61,720 nt of DNA, taken from positions 1 through 61,720 of the forward strand of contig CAWUZD010000030.1 in NCBI GenBank assembly GCA_963926925.1, written 5' to 3'. The notes under the pieces are model-generated. The model saw nothing but the letters and a program-made list of their open reading frames with translations. It had not been told where the DNA came from and did no database searches. Shown here in pieces: positions 8,171 to 17,323 of the stretch. Every line of letters starts with the position of its first letter. The first letter of the stretch is position 1. The DNA is from Paralactobacillus_A sp963926925 (GTDB lineage: Bacteria > Bacillota > Bacilli > Lactobacillales > Lactobacillaceae). The position numbers were made by a program, and so were the translations under genes.

Positions 8171-9223
8171 TTGAAAGTAACATTTAAAGATGTCTCATTT
8201 TCTTATGATGGCAAGAAAACTGTCCTTAAAGATCTTAATTTTGTCATTCCTGAAGGCAAATTAGTTTGTTTGTTAGGCCCCAGTGGTGGCGGGAAATCAA
8301 CAACATTAAGTCTTATTTCAGGATTAACCACACCTACTTCAGGTCATATTTATTTTGATGATACTGATGTTTCTAAGAAGGATGCATTAGCTCGTAAGGT
8401 TGGTATGGTCTTCCAGAACTATGCTTTATACCCTCATTTAACAATTTTGGAAAACATTGCCTTTCCATTAAAAATGCAAAAAGTTCCTAAAGCACAACGT
8501 GAAGCTACTGCCAAAAAATTAGCTAAACTTGTGCATGTTGATGATCAATTAAACAAAAAACCAGGCGAATTATCTGGTGGTCAACAACAACGGGTGGCAA
8601 TCGCTCGTGCCTTAGCTAAAAAACCAAGTATTCTTTTACTTGATGAACCATTATCAAACCTTGATGCGCGGTTACGCATTGAAATGCGTAAAGAAATTCG
8701 GCGGATTCAACAAGAAACTCACATTACGACGGTCTTTGTTACCCATGACCAAGAAGAAGCTTTACACATTGCTGACTACATCATGGTACTTAACCAAGGT
8801 AAAATTCAACAATTCAGTACACCTGAAGATTTGTATGAACATCCTGCTAATGAATTCGTAGCTAAATTCGTTGGCGAACCAGTAATTAACATTGTGCCAA
8901 TTAGTGCATTTTGTCATGACCTTGACGGTATTATTCCAAGTGACTTATTAGAAAAAACCGCATCTGTTGGTCTTCGTTCGGAAGCCATTACTCCATATGA
9001 CGATAAACCAATTTTAACGAAGTTAACTGGTAAAATCATTGATAACGAAAAATATGGTCGCGAAAATACCACGAAGATTGATTACAATGGTGCCACTATC
9101 ATTACTACTGAAATGGCAAATATCGAAGATAAAGTTGGTGAAACAATTAGTTTCAATATTACCAAGAGTGGTTTCTATTTATTTGATGAATCTGGAACAA
9201 CAATTTATGGTGAGGAAAAATAG
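8171..9223 (+). CDS. CUT1-type ABC transporter ATPase (UgpC/MsmK/MalK family)
   Basis: 350 residues. It has Walker A GPSGGGKST near residue 37, the Q-loop in FQNYALYPH, the signature LSGGQQQRVAIARAL near 135, Walker B ILLLDEP near 155 and the switch histidine in VTHDQEEAL. The C-terminal part (about 235-350) is the TOBE regulatory domain of sugar and glycerol-phosphate importers. It energises uptake of a carbohydrate or glycerol-3-phosphate-like solute by the two permeases that follow. The start is TTG 8171 with AAAGGAG upstream; no in-frame ATG is suitably placed. The stop directly abuts the next ATG (TAGATG). No binding-protein gene is in the operon. Confidence 0.85.
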   Translation: MKVTFKDVSFSYDGKKTVLKDLNFVIPEGKLVCLLGPSGGGKSTTLSLISGLTTPTSGHIYFDDTDVSKKDALARKVGMVFQNYALYPHLTILENIAFPLKMQKVPKAQREATAKKLAKLVHVDDQLNKKPGELSGGQQQRVAIARALAKKPSILLLDEPLSNLDARLRIEMRKEIRRIQQETHITTVFVTHDQEEALHIADYIMVLNQGKIQQFSTPEDLYEHPANEFVAKFVGEPVINIVPISAFCHDLDGIIPSDLLEKTASVGLRSEAITPYDDKPILTKLTGKIIDNEKYGRENTTKIDYNGATIITTEMANIEDKVGETISFNITKSGFYLFDESGTTIYGEEK

Positions 9224-10117
9224 ATGATTAATGAAAAACCTACATTAAAATCTTCATTAAAAGCCTTTTTGTACTTACTACCAATGTTAGTAATTACAAT
9301 CACTTTTAATATTTATCCAATTATTGATTCATTTTTAATGAGTCTTTATACCAAATATGATTTCTTTACTAACAAGGTTTATCAAATGGGATTTGGTAAC
9401 TTTGTTTATTTGTGGAATGACCCGAACTTCCACTTAGCAGTTCGTAACACCTTAATCTTCGTATTAGGTGTTGTACCCGCAACTGTTATTATTTCATTAA
9501 TTATTGCGTTATTACTTAATAAAATTAAATTCCTATCAAGTTTCTTTAGAACTGTTTACTTCTTACCATTCGTAACAAGTACCGTTGCTATCGCGATGGT
9601 ATGGAATTGGATTTATAATTCTGACTATGGTTTGTTAAACTATTTCTTAGGCTTTTTTGGCATTCATCCCATTAATTGGTTAACGAGTCCCCACTATGCC
9701 ATGATTGCCTTAATCATTATGAGTATTTGGAAAGGATTAGGTTTTAATATTATTCTTTTCCTTGTTGGTATTAATAATATCGACAAAACTTACTATGAAG
9801 CAGCAGCCATTGATGGTGCGAATAGTTGGCAACAATTTCGTTACATTACTTTACCATTATTATCACCAATTACTTTCCTAGTTAGTGTTAATGGCATTAT
9901 TGAAAGTTTTAAAGTATTTGACGGTATTTACGCCCTCTTCCAAGGCACACCGGGACCAAGCAACTCATGCTTAACTTTGGTTTACTACTTATACGATAAG
10001 TTCTATACCGAATGGCAATACGGCGTAGCGGCAGCAAGTGGCGTTGTCTTATTCTTCTTAATTTTATTAGTCACTATTTTGCAATTCTTATATTCACGTA
10101 AACACGTTCATTACTAA
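9224..10117 (+). CDS. CUT1 ABC transporter permease, UgpA/MalF-like
   Basis: 297 residues with six predicted membrane helices, starting at about residue 15. The cytoplasmic EAA loop reads YYEAAAIDGANSWQQFRYITLPLL and contacts the ATPase. Length and order (ATPase, then this subunit, then a 279-residue partner) match glycerol-3-phosphate or oligosaccharide importers. The ATG follows the ATPase stop with no gap, with the ribosome binding site inside the end of the ATPase gene. The substrate cannot be fixed from sequence. Confidence 0.85.
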   Translation: MINEKPTLKSSLKAFLYLLPMLVITITFNIYPIIDSFLMSLYTKYDFFTNKVYQMGFGNFVYLWNDPNFHLAVRNTLIFVLGVVPATVIISLIIALLLNKIKFLSSFFRTVYFLPFVTSTVAIAMVWNWIYNSDYGLLNYFLGFFGIHPINWLTSPHYAMIALIIMSIWKGLGFNIILFLVGINNIDKTYYEAAAIDGANSWQQFRYITLPLLSPITFLVSVNGIIESFKVFDGIYALFQGTPGPSNSCLTLVYYLYDKFYTEWQYGVAAASGVVLFFLILLVTILQFLYSRKHVHY

Positions 10118-10135
10118 TAAATAAGGAGCTACATA

Positions 10136-10975
10136 ATGAAATTAAGTACAAAAAAAGTTATTAGTAAAATCCTAATTTATTTAATTGTTATTCTTGGCGC
10201 AATTACCATGTTGATTCCATTCTTATGGATGATTTCAACATCATTAAAATCTGGTCCAGAAACTATCAAGATTCCACCAATTTGGATTCCTAAAGTCTTA
10301 CGGTGGTCTAACTATGTAGCTGCTTGGCATGCTGCCCCATTTGGCCAATACTTTATTAACAGTATTATTGTTACTGTAGTAACAACCCTTGGCCAATTAT
10401 TTACAAGTATTTTGGCAGCCTTTGCTTTTTCAAAGTTAAAGTTCTGGGGTAAAAACATTATCTTCATGATTTTCTTAGGAACAATGATGGTCCCTAGTGA
10501 AATGTTAATTATTCCTAACTTTGTTACTTTATCAAGAATGCATTTGATTAATACTTATCCAGCCTTGATTTTGCCATATTTAGCTAGTTTCTTTACTGTT
10601 TTCACATTACGGCAAACTTTCCAAGCGGTTCCTGATCAAATTTATTATGCTGCTAAGATTGATGGGGCTTCTGACTGGCGGTTCCTCTGGACAATCTTAG
10701 TACCATTATCAAAATCAGGTATTACGGCTGTCGCTGTCTTACAAGTTATCAGTTGTTGGAACGCCTTCATGTGGCCATTGATTGTTACTAATAGTAATAC
10801 GATGCGGACCTTACCAGTTGGGTTACAAGCCTTCACCACTGATGCGGGCACTACTTACCAACTATTAATGGCAGCTTCAACATTCGTCATTATTCCAATG
10901 GTAATTTTGTACTTATTCTTACAAAAATACATCATTGCTGGTATTTCCAAGTCAGGTTCTGGCTTGAAAGGTTAA
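10136..10975 (+). CDS. CUT1 ABC transporter permease, UgpE/MalG-like
   Basis: 279 residues with six predicted membrane segments and the EAA loop YYAAKIDGASDWRFLWTILVPL at about residues 180-201. It is the second half of the heterodimeric channel with the gene at 9224. A TAAGGAG ribosome binding site precedes the ATG. The operon ends right after it at a strong terminator, where related clusters usually carry the solute-binding lipoprotein. Confidence 0.85.
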   Translation: MKLSTKKVISKILIYLIVILGAITMLIPFLWMISTSLKSGPETIKIPPIWIPKVLRWSNYVAAWHAAPFGQYFINSIIVTVVTTLGQLFTSILAAFAFSKLKFWGKNIIFMIFLGTMMVPSEMLIIPNFVTLSRMHLINTYPALILPYLASFFTVFTLRQTFQAVPDQIYYAAKIDGASDWRFLWTILVPLSKSGITAVAVLQVISCWNAFMWPLIVTNSNTMRTLPVGLQAFTTDAGTTYQLLMAASTFVIIPMVILYLFLQKYIIAGISKSGSGLKG

Positions 10976-10985
10976 TTTAAACACA

Positions 10986-11020
10986 AAAAAGCCTTGTGAT
11001 GTTATATCACAAGGCTTTTT
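10986..11020. terminator. Bidirectional terminator between transporter operon and smpB
   Basis: Arms AAAAAGCCTTGTGAT and ATCACAAGGCTTTTT with a 5-nt loop and T runs on both strands, between two convergent transcription units. Confidence 0.9.
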
Positions 11021-11024
11021 ATTT

Positions 11025-11501
11025 TTACCACTTATTCTTAATTACCCGTTCCATTTCACGGTCTTGAGCACGACGCTTCAAAGTTTCACGCTTATCATAT
11101 TCGTGTTTACCTTGAGCAACACCTAATGAAACTTTGGCAAAGCCATGTTTCAAATAAATGCTTAATGGTACAAGGGTAATCCCTTGATTTTGGGTAATGC
11201 CAGCTAATTTAGAAATTTCTTTCTTATGCAAAAGTAACTTACGATTCCGCCGGGGATCAACGTTAAATTGATTTCCCTGTTCATATGGACTAATATGCAC
11301 ATTTTCTAACCATACTTGACCATGCTTAACTTGAGCAAAGCCATCACGTAAGTTAATTTTACCAGCACGTACTGATTTAATTTCAGTCCCTGTTAAAGCA
11401 ATTCCTGCTTCATAGGTACTCAAAATATTATAATCATGGCGTGCTTTTTTATTTTGTGCTAGTAAATTTTGTGGCTTTTGTTTAGTTTTTTTCTTCGCCA
11501 T
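11025..11501 (-). CDS. smpB: SsrA-binding protein SmpB
   Basis: 158 residues. SmpB binds tmRNA and delivers it to stalled ribosomes for trans-translation. The beta-barrel core is clear from ARHDYNILSTYEAGIALTG and the IKSVRAGKINLRDGF block, followed by the conserved HISPYEQGN segment and the basic tail (KREtLKRRAQDREMERVIK) that enters the decoding site. It is downstream of rnr as in most Firmicutes. An AGGTG ribosome binding site precedes the ATG. Confidence 0.97.
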   Translation of the reverse strand: MAKKKTKQKPQNLLAQNKKARHDYNILSTYEAGIALTGTEIKSVRAGKINLRDGFAQVKHGQVWLENVHISPYEQGNQFNVDPRRNRKLLLHKKEISKLAGITQNQGITLVPLSIYLKHGFAKVSLGVAQGKHEYDKRETLKRRAQDREMERVIKNKW

Positions 11502-11538
11502 GGTTAATCACCTATCCTTATTTCCAGATGATCAAATA

Positions 11539-13899
11539 TTATTTATGATTGCGTTGGATACGAATACGGTTAAATGGCTTTTTACCACCACGCCGTTTAT
11601 TGTTGTTACCGCGACCACCATTCCGACGAGGACGATTACTATTATTGTTACCGTTATTATCGCGTTGTGGCATTGGACGCCGCCGTTTGCTCCAATCAAC
11701 TAACTTGCCTAAGTCACTAGTTGGTGCATTTTCTGGATCAACTAATGAGAAGTCAACTTCATGAGCATCAATATCAACACGATCTAATTTTACCTTAACT
11801 GGTTGGCCAATTCTAAAAGTACGCTTCGTGTGTTCACCAACTAATGCCATTTGACTTTCAACAAAGTCATAATAGTCATCAGTCATGTTAGAAATGTGTA
11901 CTAAACCTTCAACAGTGTTTGGCAAAGTAATAAACATACCAAAGCTGGTTGTTGAACCAACTACACCATCAAATTCTTGACCAACTTTGTCAGCCATGTA
12001 TTCAGCTTTCTTCAAGTCATCGTTATCACGTTCAGCGTCAACAGCCACACGTTCTTGCGTTGAACTTTGCATAGCAACGTCTGGTAATTGCACTGCCCAT
12101 GTCTTCTTCACTTCTGGAGAAGTACCTTGTTCTAAGTAACTGTGAATCATCCGGTGACCGAACAAGTCAGGATAACGTCTGATTGGTGAAGTAAAGTGAG
12201 TGTAGTACTTTGCAGCCAAACCAAAGTGACCTAATAATTCATCGGAATACCGTGCTTGTTTCATACTCCGTAATGCCATTGTTGTTACTAAGGCTTCTTC
12301 AGGCGTACCAGCAACTTGTGTTAAGATATTTTGCAATGTCTTTGGTTGAACTGGTCCTTTACTATCACCTTTAGGAACAACAACGCCAAAACTAGAAACA
12401 AATTCAATAAAATCATGTAATTTTTCTTCATCTGGTGTTTCGTGAACACGATAGATGAATGGTACATGCATCTTATAGAAATGTTCAGCAACTGTTTCAT
12501 TAGCAACTAACATGAATGATTCAATCATTCGTTCAGCAATGCCACGTTGCCGTAAAACGATATCAATTGGATGACCTTCTTCATCACAAATGATCTTGGC
12601 TTCGTCTTCTTCAAAGTCAATTGCACCACGAGCATGCCGCATATTTGCCAAAATTTCATGCAATTCAGCCATAGCATGGAACATTGGTAATAACTTTTCA
12701 TAACGTTTTTCTAATTCAGGATCATGATCTTCCAAAATCTTATTAACGTTATTGTAAGTCATCCGTTCCGTTGAACGAATTACACTTGGGAAGATTTCAT
12801 GTTTAACAACTTTACCTTCTTGGTCAATTTCCATTTGGCAAGTTAAGGCAAGCCGTTCAACATGTGGGTTCAATGAACAAATACCATTAGAAAGCTTGAA
12901 TGGCAACATTGGAATAACCCGGTCAGTCAAGTATACACTGGTACCACGTTCATAAGCGTCACGATCCAATGGTGAACCTGGTGTTACGTAGTGACTAACA
13001 TCAGCAATGTGAACACCTAAATGGAAGTGACCATTGTCCATCTTCCAAACATTAACCGCATCGTCGAAGTCTTTAGAATCATCACCATCAATAGTAACAA
13101 CATATTGATCAGTTAAATCACGCCGACCAACTTTTTCTTCTGGTAATACTTCATCAGGAATTGCTTCTGCTTGTGCAATTGCTTCTTCTGAAAAGTCAGT
13201 GGTAATGTTATGTTCTTCAACAATTGTTGTAACATCAACACCAGGAGCTGTTTTATTACCTAAAATTTGGGTAGCAATGCCCCGTAACATATCAGGATGT
13301 TGTGCACTCAAATAATGGGTAATTTCAGCAACAACGATATCACCTTGTTGTGGTTCAATACCGGTATCATCTAATAATAATGAATATTTACTTAATTTCT
13401 TTTGATGACTAGTAATAACACCTAGTTTACCAGTCCGCCGGGTCTTTTCAGATGTAAATGGTGTAAATTCACCAACTAACCGGGTTACTTTATGGTCAAC
13501 AATTTCAATAATTGCACCTTCAGCACCACGATCATCGTCATTCTTAGCCTGCCGAGTAATTAATACCTTAACGGTGTCACCATCTAAGGCATAATTAGTA
13601 GCAACTGGTGGAATGAAGATATCCTTAGCTTTCTTTTCAGGATCAAAGTTAACAAAACCAAAACCACGATCAGTAGCGTGAAATTCGCCTTCAACGATTT
13701 CAGCTGGTTTAGCTAATTGATAGTTATCATTATTTACACTAAGAACCCCGTTTTCAACTAAATCACTTAAGATTGGCATTAAATCCTTAGCACTTCTTAA
13801 ATCCAATGCTTGTTTCAAAGTAGCAACGGTGTGCTTACGATTTTCATGCAATGCGATTTCAGATAAAACAGTGGCACGTAATTGTGATAAATCTAACAT
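11539..13899 (-). CDS. rnr: Ribonuclease R
   Basis: 786 residues, a processive 3'-5' exoribonuclease of the RNB family that degrades structured RNA. Domain order: N-terminal winged helix, two cold-shock-like OB folds (about 70-230), the catalytic RNB domain containing DGDDSKDFDDAV near 270 with its clustered metal-binding aspartates, and an S1 domain near 640-720. The tail (about 740-786) is Arg/Gly/Asn-rich and basic, probably for RNA binding. It lies between secG and smpB; SmpB and RNase R cooperate in clearing tmRNA-tagged messages. GAGGTG ribosome binding site before ATG. Confidence 0.97.
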   Translation of the reverse strand: MLDLSQLRATVLSEIALHENRKHTVATLKQALDLRSAKDLMPILSDLVENGVLSVNNDNYQLAKPAEIVEGEFHATDRGFGFVNFDPEKKAKDIFIPPVATNYALDGDTVKVLITRQAKNDDDRGAEGAIIEIVDHKVTRLVGEFTPFTSEKTRRTGKLGVITSHQKKLSKYSLLLDDTGIEPQQGDIVVAEITHYLSAQHPDMLRGIATQILGNKTAPGVDVTTIVEEHNITTDFSEEAIAQAEAIPDEVLPEEKVGRRDLTDQYVVTIDGDDSKDFDDAVNVWKMDNGHFHLGVHIADVSHYVTPGSPLDRDAYERGTSVYLTDRVIPMLPFKLSNGICSLNPHVERLALTCQMEIDQEGKVVKHEIFPSVIRSTERMTYNNVNKILEDHDPELEKRYEKLLPMFHAMAELHEILANMRHARGAIDFEEDEAKIICDEEGHPIDIVLRQRGIAERMIESFMLVANETVAEHFYKMHVPFIYRVHETPDEEKLHDFIEFVSSFGVVVPKGDSKGPVQPKTLQNILTQVAGTPEEALVTTMALRSMKQARYSDELLGHFGLAAKYYTHFTSPIRRYPDLFGHRMIHSYLEQGTSPEVKKTWAVQLPDVAMQSSTQERVAVDAERDNDDLKKAEYMADKVGQEFDGVVGSTTSFGMFITLPNTVEGLVHISNMTDDYYDFVESQMALVGEHTKRTFRIGQPVKVKLDRVDIDAHEVDFSLVDPENAPTSDLGKLVDWSKRRRPMPQRDNNGNNNSNRPRRNGGRGNNNKRRGGKKPFNRIRIQRNHK

Positions 13900-13952
13900 T
13901 TAGGCACCTCTTTCTATAAAATTGCTAGTTAATTATTTTGATATTCATTCAT

Positions 13953-13983
13953 AAAAAAAGAGACTAGTACATTCACCAGTCTC
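13953..13983 (-). terminator. Terminator between secG and rnr
   Basis: On the minus strand GAGACTGGT and ACTAGTCTC form a stem with one mismatch and a 6-nt loop, followed by seven T. It lies directly after secG and ahead of rnr, so rnr may depend partly on readthrough or its own promoter. Confidence 0.7.
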
Positions 13984-14032
13984 AAATTATTTTCATTATT
14001 TAACTCAAGACTTTGTCATTTATGGCAGCAAT

Positions 14033-14269
14033 CTAATGCGATGACAAGTAAGCTAACCAAATGGCAAAGACAAAGAATAAGAATCCTAATACAACCGTCA
14101 CACGTTCCATTACGGCTTCAAAACCGCGTGACTTCTGCTTGCCAAATAGATCAGCTGCACCACCAGACAAAGCACTCAATGCGTCTTGTTGTTTACTTGG
14201 TTGGATCAATACTGCAATAATAATTAAAATTGCATCAATGATTAAAAGCGTCTGAACAACACTATACAA
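14033..14269 (-). CDS. secG: Preprotein translocase subunit SecG
   Basis: 78 residues with two hydrophobic helices (about 4-24 and 55-75) joined by a short loop containing the conserved LSGGAADLFGKQKSRGFEA segment of SecG. It is the small non-essential subunit of the SecYEG channel. The start is TTG 14269, with AAAGGAG about 8 nt upstream. The secG-rnr-smpB order is standard in lactobacilli. Confidence 0.93.
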   Translation of the reverse strand: MYSVVQTLLIIDAILIIIAVLIQPSKQQDALSALSGGAADLFGKQKSRGFEAVMERVTVVLGFLFFVFAIWLAYLSSH

Positions 14270-14341
14270 AGCGCTCGCTCCTTTAATTACTGTTACTTTA
14301 ATGATAGCATATTAATATTTTACAAACAAGTAAACACATTA

Positions 14342-15880
14342 TCAACTAAAATCCGACAGTGATAAAATCTTATGCCGAATGCGAGCAATATTAGCCCGGT
14401 CAGTCATTACTACCAAAATATCACCATCACGAATAATCGTATCGCCATGCGGAATTAATTCGTCTTCACCACGACGAATGGCAATTAATAACATGTCCTT
14501 AGGCCATTTGATTTCACGCACCTGTTTCCCAGATAAGGTACTTCCTAAGAAAACCGGTACTTCCATCCGTTCAGGATGATGAATATGTTCAACACGATTA
14601 GTTGCTACTAAACCAGCTAACAAAGAGTTGTAAATTGGAGCACCACCCAAGATATCAACTACCATGTAAGCTACCAATGACAAAATAGCCAATGGCATCA
14701 AGTGCCGTAATGAACCAACCATTTCTGTTACTAATAAAATAGCTGTAAATGGTGCTTTCCCAATTCCGGCAAAGTAACCGGCCATTGAAAAGATAATAAT
14801 ATTCATTAAGTAAACACGTGGTAATAACCGGAGTTTAACCATAATAACGCCATAAATAGCGCCCAAAATGGCCCCTAAAGACAAGATTGGTAAGAAAATA
14901 CCACCTGGTAATCCGGAACCATATGAAATCATTGAAAAAACAAATCGTAAGATAAACAAACCAATTAACACATGTAATGGCGAAATAGCAGCATTAAAAT
15001 GTAAAATAATCGCATTCCCACCACCTAAATAATTAGGAAAATACATGCCAATTGGAATAATTAATAATAATGGCACAAGACCATGTAAGCAACGGGGAAT
15101 ATGAATTAGTTTTTTGTACCAGCGTGGCATTGCTAATAATACCCGTTGATATAAGTAGCCAAAAAGACCAAGAATCACACCTAATACTACTAAGTGCCAA
15201 AATTGGTTAATTGGTAAACTTTTAATTGTTGTTAAGTGCAAAATTGGCGTTAAACCAAATACTTTCAAAGCAACCAAATCTGCCCCAATTGAACTAGCTA
15301 AACAACTAATCCATAAAATTGGTGAAAAGTTATGGTAAACTTCTTCCAAAACAAATAATGTACCCGCAATTGGGGCATTAAAAGCGGCTGATAAGCCTGC
15401 AGCAGCCCCACTGGCAATTAAAACACGTCTTTCAATTGGGGAACGACTCGTATTTTCAGCAATTCCTTGCCCAACGGCTGCTCCTAATTGAATTGATGGC
15501 CCTTCACGTCCTAAAAATAAACCAGGACCAATGGCTAAAACACCAGAAACAAATTTTTTCCAAAGAATTGGCCACCATTTAGTTTCTAATTCGCCTTCAA
15601 GTTGTCCTTCAACTTGGGGAATACCTGATCCAGAAATATTAGGTTCAGTATGTAAGAGCCAGCCAATGAATAAGCCAACCAAAATAATGCCACCAATCAT
15701 CGCAACTAACCACCATGGATGATGAATTAATAATGGATCAACTTTAACAAACCAGCCCAAAACATCGTCAATTAATACACGAAAAAGACTAATAACTGCT
15801 CCCGTTATAATACCAACAACTAAGCCCCATAAAATAAAATACACCCGGGCAAAGTCGAATCGCGGCAATTTTGCTTTCAT
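14342..15880 (-). CDS. ClC-type chloride/proton antiporter with C-terminal RCK_C domain
   Basis: 512 residues. The ClC core (about 1-420, with many membrane segments) shows selectivity-filter motifs GSGIPQ, GREGPSIQLG and GGIFLP. The gating glutamate is in GREGP, and the inner proton-path glutamate lies in LFVLEEVYHNF, so exchange (Cl-/H+) rather than a passive channel is expected. Residues about 430-512 form a TrkA_C/RCK_C-like regulatory domain (EVPVFLGSTLSGKQVREI...). Bacterial ClC antiporters support extreme acid resistance, which would fit the amino-acid decarboxylation system at the far end of the window. AAGGAGG ribosome binding site. Confidence 0.88.
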   Translation of the reverse strand: MKAKLPRFDFARVYFILWGLVVGIITGAVISLFRVLIDDVLGWFVKVDPLLIHHPWWLVAMIGGIILVGLFIGWLLHTEPNISGSGIPQVEGQLEGELETKWWPILWKKFVSGVLAIGPGLFLGREGPSIQLGAAVGQGIAENTSRSPIERRVLIASGAAAGLSAAFNAPIAGTLFVLEEVYHNFSPILWISCLASSIGADLVALKVFGLTPILHLTTIKSLPINQFWHLVVLGVILGLFGYLYQRVLLAMPRWYKKLIHIPRCLHGLVPLLLIIPIGMYFPNYLGGGNAIILHFNAAISPLHVLIGLFILRFVFSMISYGSGLPGGIFLPILSLGAILGAIYGVIMVKLRLLPRVYLMNIIIFSMAGYFAGIGKAPFTAILLVTEMVGSLRHLMPLAILSLVAYMVVDILGGAPIYNSLLAGLVATNRVEHIHHPERMEVPVFLGSTLSGKQVREIKWPKDMLLIAIRRGEDELIPHGDTIIRDGDILVVMTDRANIARIRHKILSLSDFS

Positions 15881-15954
15881 CTATGCCGCGCCTCCTTATA
15901 CCTATTATTAACATAAAAATTATAACACAATTAGAAAAATTTTTAGGTCGCCCA

Positions 15955-15995
15955 AAACAAAAAGGAACTTTCTCATAATCATAAGAAAGTTCCTT
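15955..15995 (-). terminator. Terminator of the tpiA-eno operon
   Basis: Perfect 12-bp arms AAGGAACTTTCT/AGAAAGTTCCTT with a 10-nt loop, followed on the minus strand by TTTTTGTTTT. Confidence 0.88.
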
Positions 15996-16012
15996 AACAT
16001 AATATGATTCAA

Positions 16013-17302
16013 TTAATGCAAATTATAAAAAGCATCATGCCCTAAATAACTAGCTACTGTTCCTAATTGATCTTCAATCCGCATCAATTGGTTATACTTC
16101 GCAATCCGATCAGTCCGACTTAATGAACCCGTCTTAATTTGACCAACATTCGTTGCCACAACAAAATCAGCAATTGTCGTGTCTTCAGTTTCACCAGAAC
16201 GATGAGAAATTACTGCGGTATAACCAGCTTCTTTGGCCATTTCAACCGCATCAAATGTTTCTGTTAGAGTTCCAATTTGATTCAATTTAATCAAGATTGA
16301 GTTAGCAGCACCTAATTTGATACCCTTCCGTAGGTATGTAGTGTTAGTAACAAATAAATCATCACCAACAATTTGTACCTTTTTACCTAAACGTTGAGTT
16401 ATCTTTTGCCATGCATCCCAATCATTTTCGGCTAATGGATCTTCAATTGAAACAATTGGATACTTATCAACAATATCAGCTAATAAATCAATTAATTCAT
16501 CAGTTGTATATTGGCGATTATCACCCTTAAGATTATAAACATGTTGTTGAGCATCATAAAATTCAGATGCAGCACAATCAAAGGCAATTGCGATATCCTT
16601 ACCCGGCTGATAGCCAGCTTTTTCAATAGCAGTTACTAAAAATTCAAACGGTTCTTCATTATTCTTTAAATCAGGAGCAAAGCCACCTTCATCACCCACT
16701 GTGGTTGCGTAACCATGTTCATGAAGCACATTTTGCAAAGTATGGAATGTTTCTGAACCCATCCGAATGGCTTCATGGATACTATGAGCACCGACTGGCA
16801 TAATCATAAATTCTTGAAAATCAACGTTATTAGAAGCATGGACACCGCCGTTAATAACATTCATCATTGGCACAGGAAGCACATGGGCATTTGGTCCACC
16901 AAGATATTGATATAATGGTAAGCCTAATTCGTCAGCCGCAGCCCGCGCTGCTGCTAATGAAACACCTAAAATCGCATTAGCACCTAATTTACTCTTATTA
17001 TCAGTTCCATCTAAAAGGCACATTGCCTTATCAATTGCCCGTTGTTGGGTAACATCATAACCAATAACTTCTTTAGCAATAATATCATTAACATTAGCAA
17101 CTGCTTTTAATACACCTTTGCCTAAATAACGCTTCGGATCACCATCACGTAATTCAACTGCTTCATGTTCGCCAGTTGATGCGCCAGATGGAATAATCGC
17201 ACGACCAAAGCCACCGGCTTCAGTATATAATTCAACTTCAACAGTTGGATTACCACGTGAATCTAAAACTTCACGTGCCAAAATATCTGTAATTGATGAC
17301 AT
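16013..17302 (-). CDS. eno: Enolase
   Basis: 429 residues, normal length. Enolase converts 2-phosphoglycerate to phosphoenolpyruvate. Conserved parts visible are SGASTGEHEAVELRDGD near the N-terminus, the metal ligands in IAFDCAASEFY, SIEDPLAENDW and VGDDLFVTN, the catalytic lysine in ILIKLNQIGTLTET, and the C-terminal SHRSGETEDTTIADFVVAT signature. It follows tpiA by 21 nt in one operon. Confidence 0.98.
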   Translation of the reverse strand: MSSITDILAREVLDSRGNPTVEVELYTEAGGFGRAIIPSGASTGEHEAVELRDGDPKRYLGKGVLKAVANVNDIIAKEVIGYDVTQQRAIDKAMCLLDGTDNKSKLGANAILGVSLAAARAAADELGLPLYQYLGGPNAHVLPVPMMNVINGGVHASNNVDFQEFMIMPVGAHSIHEAIRMGSETFHTLQNVLHEHGYATTVGDEGGFAPDLKNNEEPFEFLVTAIEKAGYQPGKDIAIAFDCAASEFYDAQQHVYNLKGDNRQYTTDELIDLLADIVDKYPIVSIEDPLAENDWDAWQKITQRLGKKVQIVGDDLFVTNTTYLRKGIKLGAANSILIKLNQIGTLTETFDAVEMAKEAGYTAVISHRSGETEDTTIADFVVATNVGQIKTGSLSRTDRIAKYNQLMRIEDQLGTVASYLGHDAFYNLH

Positions 17303-17323
17303 GACAATAACTCCCTCATTCTG

